The translations under genes and the position numbers were made by a program. DNA of 64,000 nt, taken from contig CP047920.1 in assembly GCA_010202645.1 (NCBI GenBank), positions 372,001 through 436,000 on the forward strand, given 5' to 3'. Below, piece after piece: positions 58,506-64,000 of this stretch; within the stretch, counting starts at the first letter, position 1; every line of letters starts with the position of its first letter. The notes below the pieces were generated by a model, which worked only from the letters and a program-made list of their open reading frames with translations, did no database searches and was not told where the DNA came from. The DNA is from Candidatus Saccharibacteria bacterium oral taxon 488. GTDB lineage: Bacteria; Patescibacteriota; Saccharimonadia; Saccharimonadales; Saccharimonadaceae.

Positions 58506-58992
58506 GGTTATTCCTTTCTTGTGGTTGATTATCTGGATTGTCCAATATTATTACGTCGTAAACATGCGCTGCGAGACCGGCCGCAGCAACCTCAACAAGT
58601 GTATCTCCGCTATATTTGTGACCCTTTTTATATATATCACGAATCTCCTGCTCTAACCTTTTTCCGACCCTACGCTCTAGCCTCTTCTGACCGGTATTCC
58701 TGGTCTGCTGAAGCTTCAACTGCCCTGCTTTTTGTTTTTGTACTAGCCCAGCATGTTTTGCAGTTAGTCTATCTATCGTCTGGTCAATGCCGTCCATCTC
58801 ATGAGTAAACTCTAGTCCACGGCGTATTGTTTTTAGTCTAGCAATACTATCGTCAATCTCACGTATCTCACGAGCAATATCATCTATCTCCTGCCGTATC
58901 ATTCTCTCCCTATTCACCTCATCAAGTAATACATCAATTGATGATGAACTCTTAGGAGTGTACTCCCCTGTGTCGTATACCTTCTCTGTCAT
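58495..58992 (-). CDS. Coiled-coil hypothetical protein
   Basis: 165 residues from ATG 58992 (TATAAT ends nine bases before it). Strong coiled coil about 25-100 (REIREIDDSIARLKTIRRGL, QTIDRLTAKHAGLVQKQKAG), then a basic region and a hydrophobic C-terminal segment (VEVAAAGLAAHVYDVIIL). Co-transcribed with the lipoprotein gene. Function unknown. Confidence 0.6.
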   Translation of the reverse strand: MTEKVYDTGEYTPKSSSSIDVLLDEVNRERMIRQEIDDIAREIREIDDSIARLKTIRRGLEFTHEMDGIDQTIDRLTAKHAGLVQKQKAGQLKLQQTRNTGQKRLERRVGKRLEQEIRDIYKKGHKYSGDTLVEVAAAGLAAHVYDVIILDNPDNQPQERNNHDS

Positions 58993-59130
58993 TATTTTGG
59001 CATTATACCATAAAAGTAGTTTACTAGCAAGCAAAACATTCTCCTAAGGCAATGGATCTCAACGAGACAATGACCAGCTTCCGCACTGGAGACACAAGAA
59101 TCCTCCACCGTGTGCTATAGTAATATCATC

Positions 59131-59490
59131 ATGGATAAGGATTCTAGACATAAGGCTCGATTTGTCGACCGTTTGACGTGGCAGCAAGCGACCGGGGTTG
59201 CCTTTAGTGTCTTTATCGCACCAATGGTGATTGCCATCATTTTAATTAACGTATCAGGCGCCACGCTTCTTGATGGGCTCTTCGGTATCTATCGTAATTC
59301 ACCACTCCAATCTGGTATCGTCAACCTATCAATGCTTGCCGTGCCGCTTGGTCCTTTGTGCGCGCTAATATTTGCTATACATTTTGCCACGAGGCGAAAG
59401 GATCTGGCCGGCCCAAAACGGGTAATGCCGCTCGCATTGCCTGTCTGCATATTTTTAATTGCCCTGCTGTCTGTGTTACTAGGGCCGTAA
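59131..59490 (+). CDS. Small three-helix membrane protein
   Basis: 119 residues from ATG 59131. Three hydrophobic segments (about 20-40, 57-80 and 98-118). TATAGT lies nine bases before the ATG. Not recognised. It converges with the RDD gene in the island. Confidence 0.55.
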   Translation: MDKDSRHKARFVDRLTWQQATGVAFSVFIAPMVIAIILINVSGATLLDGLFGIYRNSPLQSGIVNLSMLAVPLGPLCALIFAIHFATRRKDLAGPKRVMPLALPVCIFLIALLSVLLGP

Positions 59491-59531
59491 CCTGTCCGCA
59501 TAAAACAGCAGCGAATATAGCACAGCTAACT

Positions 59532-60044
59532 CTATTTATGTTTTGCTAATTGCACCTGTGTCCCTGCCAGCATATCCCCAAGGTGTCGCCGGTCGCGGCG
59601 CATGGTGCCCATCAAGAACATGATGACCAAGAGAGTACAGGAGACAATTGACAATACAATACTCATTGTATCGAACTCGGTATACACTCCATGGATGACG
59701 GCCATATGTCCGATTTGCCAAGGAAAGAATTTGATACTATTACGAACGAGACTGCGGCTAAAGCTTCTATGTGTAAAATAAATTTCCAATCCAGCGGCGC
59801 GCTTGCCAATGCTGCCACCCTTGAAGTCGAGATAGGTAAATAGTACGACGACAACCAAAACTGATGCAAACGTAGCGATGAGTTGACTGTGCAACTCAGA
59901 AAAGGTCGGGATACCACCAAGCGTTATAAAATAGCAGGCTATCGACACGGCAAAAAGACAGAGTAGATAAGCGCTGATGACCAGCCAGTCAATACATAAT
60001 TCTTTGATTCGGGCGGTGAATGGGATGGGGTTATTCTGCTGCAT
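59532..60044 (-). CDS. RDD-family membrane protein
   Basis: 170 residues with four hydrophobic segments. The RDD pattern is present: ARIKELCIDWLVISAYLL at the start, LDFKGGSIGKRAAGLEIYF and RSLVRNSIKFFPW. Role usually unknown; some members transport Na+/H+ in other phyla. TATAAT ends six bases before the ATG, so it is likely leaderless. It is the last island gene before rpsH. Confidence 0.75.
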   Translation of the reverse strand: MQQNNPIPFTARIKELCIDWLVISAYLLCLFAVSIACYFITLGGIPTFSELHSQLIATFASVLVVVVLFTYLDFKGGSIGKRAAGLEIYFTHRSFSRSLVRNSIKFFPWQIGHMAVIHGVYTEFDTMSIVLSIVSCTLLVIMFLMGTMRRDRRHLGDMLAGTQVQLAKHK

Positions 60045-60079
60045 AGCTGCATTATAACGGAAGTAGTTTGGGCATGCAA

Positions 60080-60113
60080 AAAGCGCTCGGAGATTATTTT
60101 CCCCGAGCGCTTT
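60080..60113. terminator. Terminator after rpsH
   Basis: AAAGCGCTCGG (60080-60090) and CCGAGCGCTTT (60103-60113), an 11-bp stem with TTTTTG on the minus strand. It ends the rplV...rpsH transcript and so cuts the spc operon in two. Confidence 0.88.
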
Positions 60114-60134
60114 CCTTTGCCGACAAAGCGTAAT

Positions 60135-60536
60135 TTAGTACACCTTCAACAACAACTCACCACCAAGTTTTGCCTTGGCTGCCTCGGCGCCAGTCATGAC
60201 ACCTTTTGAAGTTGAGATGAGTACCAAACCGCGGCCGCTTTTCACCTTTGGAATTTCGCTAGCGCCGACGTAAACACGACGACCTGGCTTTGACACGCGG
60301 GTGATCTCGTTGATGGTGCTGTTAGTACCCTCTTCGTTGATAGTCACGACCAGCACACCGCGAGGCTTGGCATCTTCTAATTTAACATCTGCGAGGTAGC
60401 CGTTTTTGACTAATTGCTCAGCGATAACTTTTTTCATCTTGCTGGACGGAACACGAACTTCCGTCTTGCCAACCAGTTTCGCATTGCGAATGCGCGTCAG
60501 AAGGTCGGCGATTGGGTCTGTAGTTTGCATAGACAT
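60135..60536 (-). CDS. rpsH: 30S ribosomal protein S8
   Basis: 133 residues from ATG 60536 (AAGGAG site); the frame to 60563 overlaps rpsN. Motifs are TTDPIADLLTRIRNAKLVGK, SKMKKVIAEQLVKNGYLADV and the C-terminal YVGASEIPKVKSGRGLVLIS. It binds 16S rRNA and in E. coli represses the spc operon. Confidence 0.97.
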   Translation of the reverse strand: MSMQTTDPIADLLTRIRNAKLVGKTEVRVPSSKMKKVIAEQLVKNGYLADVKLEDAKPRGVLVVTINEEGTNSTINEITRVSKPGRRVYVGASEIPKVKSGRGLVLISTSKGVMTGAEAAKAKLGGELLLKVY

Positions 60537-60556
60537 GGTCGAATCTCCTTTCCTTC

Positions 60557-60826
60557 TTACCAACTACTCTTTGTTATGCCTGGGATTTCACCCTTGGCTG
60601 CTTTTTCGCGGAAATTGATGCGGCTCAGGCCAAACTGGCGCATATAACCACGTGGACGGCCGGAAATGCTATCGCGGTTCTTGTGCCGAGTTGGGCTCGA
60701 GTTGCGAGGCAGTTTCTGCAGACCTATGAGGTCGCCAAGTTCTTTCAATTTAGCGCGTTTGGCTGCGAACTTAGCTATCATTTTCAGACGTTTTTTGTCG
60801 CGCGCAATCATTGATTTCTTAGCCAT
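60557..60826 (-). CDS. rpsN: 30S ribosomal protein S14 (zinc-free form)
   Basis: 89 residues. The long, cysteine-free S14 type: [20 protein letters not shown] then [20 protein letters not shown], with the ending [20 protein letters not shown]. The zinc form (about 61 residues, CxxC...CxxC) is not used. It shares a base with rplE. Confidence 0.96.
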   Translation of the reverse strand: MAKKSMIARDKKRLKMIAKFAAKRAKLKELGDLIGLQKLPRNSSPTRHKNRDSISGRPRGYMRQFGLSRINFREKAAKGEIPGITKSSW

Positions 60827-61410
60827 TACCTGACGCCTCCTTTCTTCTCAAACGGCATGCCAAATTTCTCCAGCAAGGCTTTTGATGCTTCCTTGCTGCC
60901 GTTCTTGATGACAAATGTTACCTGCAACCCGTGCAAAATCTGCGTTTCCTCGAACGTCAGTTCTGGGAAAATTGACTGCTCAATGATACCCAGGTTGTAG
61001 TTACCACCTTTGTCAAACTTCAGGCCAACACCGTGGAAGTCACGCACGCGAGGCAGTGCCACGTTGATCAAACGATCCATGAACTCGTACATCCGAGCCC
61101 CACGTAGCGTGACGCTCACGCCGATTGGCGCACCCATACCTTTACGGATGCTAAAGCCAGCGATTGACTTCTTTGCTTGGCGGGCAACTGGTGCCTGACC
61201 GGTGATTTTCTCAACGGTGTTTTTGACAATTTCAAAGTGACGCTTGTCATCTTTCTTCTTGCCGGTGCCAACGCTCACGATGATCTTTTCCAAAGCTGGC
61301 ACTTGGTGCACGTTCTTTAGATCTAGTTCGGCTTGCAGTTCCTTCAGGTATTTCTCCTGGTACAAGGCTTTCAAGCGAGGAGCTGGCACGACGGTTTTCT
61401 TCTCTGCCAT
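60826..61410 (-). CDS. rplE: 50S ribosomal protein L5
   Basis: 194 residues. Motifs are [40 protein letters not shown], and [20 protein letters not shown]. It bridges 5S rRNA and the P-site tRNA. Confidence 0.97.
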   Translation of the reverse strand: MAEKKTVVPAPRLKALYQEKYLKELQAELDLKNVHQVPALEKIIVSVGTGKKKDDKRHFEIVKNTVEKITGQAPVARQAKKSIAGFSIRKGMGAPIGVSVTLRGARMYEFMDRLINVALPRVRDFHGVGLKFDKGGNYNLGIIEQSIFPELTFEETQILHGLQVTFVIKNGSKEASKALLEKFGMPFEKKGGVR

Positions 61411-61730
61411 TATTTGATCTCCTTATTTTTTGCTTGGCGAGCGACGCGAGTTTTGCCGCCGTCAGCGTTCTTTACTAAACCAACCCGGCTGGTTTTGCCT
61501 GACTTTTCGTCAACAACCAGCGCGACTTTACTGATGTCCATCGGTACGTGGATATCTTTCTTGCCGCCTTTTGGATTGTACTGGCTTGGTTTGACGTGGC
61601 GGTGTCCGACACCAACACCTTCGACCAGAACAGTCTGATCTTTGGTGTTAACTTTCAGGACTTTACCAGTCGTACCTTTGTTTTTGCCAGCGATGATTTT
61701 TACGGTGTCATCTTTGTGAATACGAGCCAT
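61410..61730 (-). CDS. rplX: 50S ribosomal protein L24
   Basis: 106 residues. The KOW motif KDDTVKIIAGKNKGTTGKVL is at the start, followed by VGVGHRHVKPSQYNPKGGKK. One base is shared with each neighbour. Confidence 0.96.
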   Translation of the reverse strand: MARIHKDDTVKIIAGKNKGTTGKVLKVNTKDQTVLVEGVGVGHRHVKPSQYNPKGGKKDIHVPMDISKVALVVDEKSGKTSRVGLVKNADGGKTRVARQAKNKEIK

Positions 61731-62098
61731 TAGAGTACCTCCGGAGCCAGGCTGATGATCTTCATGTAGCCCATGTCGCGTAGTTCCCTAGGTACTGGGC
61801 CGAAGACGCGGGTAGCCTTTGGCTGCTTGTCATCGTTGATAATCACCACGGCGTTGTCATCAAAGCAAATGGTTGAGCCGTCTTTGCGGTGGATTTGGTC
61901 GCGGGTGCGAACTACCACAGCTTTGACGACAGATTTCTTTTTGACATTGCCGGTTGGACTGGCGTCCTTGACTGAACAGACGATCACGTCACCAACGCGA
62001 GCGTAGCGGCGGCGGGTACCACCGAGGACGCGGATGCACAACACTTCTTTGGCACCCGAGTTGTCAGCTACCTTGAGGCGAGATTCTTGTTGGATCAT
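61730..62098 (-). CDS. rplN: 50S ribosomal protein L14
   Basis: 122 residues. Motifs are [40 protein letters not shown] and [20 protein letters not shown]. Start overlaps rpsQ by four bases. Confidence 0.97.
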   Translation of the reverse strand: MIQQESRLKVADNSGAKEVLCIRVLGGTRRRYARVGDVIVCSVKDASPTGNVKKKSVVKAVVVRTRDQIHRKDGSTICFDDNAVVIINDDKQPKATRVFGPVPRELRDMGYMKIISLAPEVL

Positions 62099-62406
62099 TT
62101 GTCATCCTCCTTGGTCTCTTCCTCAGTTTCGCCAGAAACTTCAGCCTTTAGCTTGATAGAACCGCGAGACTTCTCGATCACCTTGACCAGGGTAAAGCTC
62201 TTGGTCTTGGAAATTGGGCGAGTCTCTTCGATTTGCACCTTGTCGCCTTCGCCTGCCTCATTGGTCTCGTCATGAGCAGTGTATTTGCGAGTCACGGTGT
62301 ACTGTTTGCCGTAGAGCGGATGCGTTTCGCGGCTGGTGACCGTCACAGTGATGGTCTTGTCGCGCTTGGCACTCGTTACGACGCCAATCAATGTTCGTCG
62401 GGCCAT
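62095..62406 (-). CDS. rpsQ: 30S ribosomal protein S17
   Basis: 103 residues. [40 protein letters not shown] and [20 protein letters not shown] are typical. The acidic tail (about 80-103) is longer than usual. Confidence 0.96.
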   Translation of the reverse strand: MARRTLIGVVTSAKRDKTITVTVTSRETHPLYGKQYTVTRKYTAHDETNEAGEGDKVQIEETRPISKTKSFTLVKVIEKSRGSIKLKAEVSGETEEETKEDDK

Positions 62407-62612
62407 TACTTGCTCTCCTTTTCGTTAAGTTGTGTCAGCAGGCGTGCGATGTCCTTGCGGAGTGAACGCAGCGCTTTTGGATTAACTAATTCGCCAGCAG
62501 CGTGAGAACGTTTTGCTTGAAGCAGGTCATGTCGCTTTTCGGCGAGTTCCTTCTTCAAATCGTCAACGGTCTTTACAACTGCTGCCTTTGCAGTTTTCTT
62601 TGTTTCAGCCAT
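62406..62612 (-). CDS. rpmC: 50S ribosomal protein L29
   Basis: 68 residues. The helical core VDDLKKELAEKRHDLLQAKR and SLRKDIARLLTQLNEKE matches L29. It is followed by rpsQ and preceded by rplP, the S10-operon tail order. Confidence 0.94.
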   Translation of the reverse strand: MAETKKTAKAAVVKTVDDLKKELAEKRHDLLQAKRSHAAGELVNPKALRSLRKDIARLLTQLNEKESK

Positions 62613-63025
62613 TATGCGTCCTCCCGCTTGATGAACTTACATTTGACTGGTAGTTTGTGGCTCGCCAGGCGCATTGCCTCACGAGCGACTTCCTCTGAAA
62701 CGCCCTGCATTTCAAACATTACCGTGCCGGCCTTGACCTTGGCAACAAAGAACTCTGGATTACCCTTACCACCACCCATCTTCAAACCAAGTGGCTTGCG
62801 AGTAACTGGGGTGTGTGGGAAAATCCGGATCCAAATCTTACCACCACGCTTGATGTAGCGGGTCATTGCCTGACGAGCAGACTCGATTTGGCGGGAGTTG
62901 ATGCGCTCGTTTGATTGTGATTGCAGTGCAAAGTCGCCGAACGCGATGTAATTACCACGGGCTGCTCGACCACGGTTTTTACCGATGCGCACTTTGCGAT
63001 ATTTAGTCTTTTTCGGTAACAGCAT
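62612..63025 (-). CDS. rplP: 50S ribosomal protein L16
   Basis: 137 residues. [40 protein letters not shown] and [20 protein letters not shown] are typical. It lies next to rpsC and rpmC. Confidence 0.97.
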   Translation of the reverse strand: MLLPKKTKYRKVRIGKNRGRAARGNYIAFGDFALQSQSNERINSRQIESARQAMTRYIKRGGKIWIRIFPHTPVTRKPLGLKMGGGKGNPEFFVAKVKAGTVMFEMQGVSEEVAREAMRLASHKLPVKCKFIKREDA

Positions 63026-63661
63026 TTAGCGACTCCTTTCTCCCTTATAAATCCACACTTTCACGCCGATGATACCAGCTGGTGTCTGGGCGCGAGCACA
63101 GTGGAAGTCAATATCAGCGCGAAGGGTGTGCAGTGGCACTGAGCCTTCAATCACCTTCTCGCGGCGTGCCATTTCAGCACCGTTCAAACGACCAGCCACC
63201 TCAATGCGGATACCTTTAGCACCAGCACTCATGGTGTTTTGCGCGGTCATTTTGGTTGCGCGGCGGAAGTTGATGCGGCGCTCCAATTGGCGAGCGATGT
63301 TTTCTGCCACCAATTTGGCTGCTAGTTCCGGTCGGCGCACTTCTTCAATGTTGATGCGAACTGCCTGACCGACAATCTTCTCAACTTGCTTTTTCAATTC
63401 ATTCACGCCAGCACCGCCACGGCCGATCACCACACCAGCTTTCGCCGTGTGAATAGTTACCGTGATCAGGTTGGCACTCCGCTCAATCTCAATGCGATTG
63501 ATGGTTGGGCGTGAGGCAAATTTCTTCTCAATCAATTCGCGGATTTCGTGATCCTGGCGAATTGCCTCCGCAAACTCTTTCTTATTGGCCGTAAACCAAC
63601 GAGAGCTCCAGTTCTTGTGAACTTGTAGGCGGAAGTTGATTGGATTCACTTTTTGACCCAT
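63026..63661 (-). CDS. rpsC: 30S ribosomal protein S3
   Basis: 211 residues. The KH domain is seen in HTAKAGVVIGRGGAGVNELK and the C-terminal RAEGAEMARRE-like VAGRLNGAEMARREKVIEGS, then GVKVWIYKGE. Gene order rplV-rpsC-rplP is standard. Confidence 0.97.
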   Translation of the reverse strand: MGQKVNPINFRLQVHKNWSSRWFTANKKEFAEAIRQDHEIRELIEKKFASRPTINRIEIERSANLITVTIHTAKAGVVIGRGGAGVNELKKQVEKIVGQAVRINIEEVRRPELAAKLVAENIARQLERRINFRRATKMTAQNTMSAGAKGIRIEVAGRLNGAEMARREKVIEGSVPLHTLRADIDFHCARAQTPAGIIGVKVWIYKGERSR

Positions 63662-64000
63662 TTACTTCTCCTCCTTTTTTGCCGTGGTTTCGGCGGCTTT
63701 CTTCGCTGCAGGCTTGGCAGGTTTGGTCTCTGCCTTGGCCTTGGTCTCTGGTTTTTTCGCAGGCGCTTTCTTTGGCTTCTCAGTACCAGTTACTTCAACC
63801 AAAATGTTTGACGTCTTTTTCTGGAATGGCAACGCACGGCCGCGCGATGCTGGCTTAAAGCGGCGCAGGCGCGTACCAGTGGTAACGCTCAAGGTGGTAA
63901 TCACCAAGCTTTTAGCGTCCAAACCGTGATTGTTGATGGCGTTTGCCTTGGCACTGTCGATTGCCTTTTTGACTGGCAAAGCAGCACGTTTTGGCACGTG
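63662..64000 (-). CDS. rplV: 50S ribosomal protein L22 (5' end beyond window)
   Basis: About 112 residues are visible and the N-terminal part lies beyond the window end. AIDSAKANAINNHGLDAKSL and TGTRLRRFKPASRGRALPFQ match L22, whose loop lines the exit tunnel. The C-terminal tail is Lys/Ala/Pro-rich and longer than usual (about 45 residues). The GTG at 63997 is an internal codon, not the start. Confidence 0.93.
   Translation of the reverse strand, partial: HVPKRAALPVKKAIDSAKANAINNHGLDAKSLVITTLSVTTGTRLRRFKPASRGRALPFQKKTSNILVEVTGTEKPKKAPAKKPETKAKAETKPAKPAAKKAAETTAKKEEK

Overview
The window looks like a chromosomal segment of a host-associated Candidate Phyla Radiation bacterium, most likely Saccharibacteria (TM7). 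This is inferred from gene content, not from a 16S gene. Supporting signs are a compact genome with a standard code (UGA is used as stop, with many ATGA overlaps), ribosomal protein operons with no L30 gene between rpsE and rplO, zinc-free versions of several ribosomal and replication proteins, an LPxTG surface protein, and accessory proteins that resemble those of Actinobacteria and Bacteroidetes.

Layout. 1-7400 is the early and packaging part of a prophage, all on the minus strand. From promoter-proximal to distal it holds a small membrane protein, small ORFs, a RecE-like exonuclease, a Sak4-like ATPase, a DUF1351-like coiled-coil protein, SSB, a KGG protein, several tiny genes, a sliding-clamp-like protein, a short HAD-like remnant, and terminase small and large subunits (the large one is cut by the window start). 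7398-7858 is a gene-free boundary with inverted repeats and a terminator. 7859-16158 is housekeeping: an NrnA-like phosphoesterase, recR, ybaB, a GT-C glycosyltransferase, dnaB, dnaX and a frameshifted DUF2797 gene. 16396-25360 carries the secE-nusG-rplK-rplA-rplJ-rplL set, broken into pieces by enolase, tsaC and unknown genes. It includes a clear L10 leader and other RNA structures.

25367-46504 is mixed: an orphan PAS histidine kinase, a YgjP-like metallopeptidase, an LPxTG/DUF11 surface protein, tRNA-Trp, a GT4-GH57-GH15 alpha-glucan operon, rpmG, nitroreductase, AlkD, Nudix, three more tRNA genes, small membrane proteins, a decayed TfoX gene, a CPBP protease, a TPR protein, a delta-prime-like subunit, RluD, trpS, a racemase, a TyrA-like protein and a hydrolase. 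46580-64000 is the S10/spc/alpha/L13-S9 ribosomal block on the minus strand. It runs from rplV (cut by the window end) to rpsH, stops at a strong terminator, is interrupted by about 5 kb of accessory genes (55097-60044), restarts at its own promoter with rplF-rplR-rpsE-rplO, is interrupted again by an OmpA-like gene, and ends with secY, infA-rpmJ-rpsM-rpsK-rpsD-rpoA-rplQ and rplM-rpsI.

Two genome-wide habits stand out. Many single genes and operon-leading genes start 6-9 bases after a -10 box, so their transcripts are probably leaderless, while ribosomal and internal genes keep Shine-Dalgarno sites. Structural zinc sites have been lost from RecR, DnaX, S4, S14, L33 and L36. The most unusual locus is the accessory island inside the spc operon. 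It has a Bacteroidetes-type HU protein behind three exact 21-bp-spaced repeats, a tri-cistron of tiny genes ending in a secreted cysteine-rich protein, a lipoprotein with an actinobacterial-style linker, and several membrane proteins.
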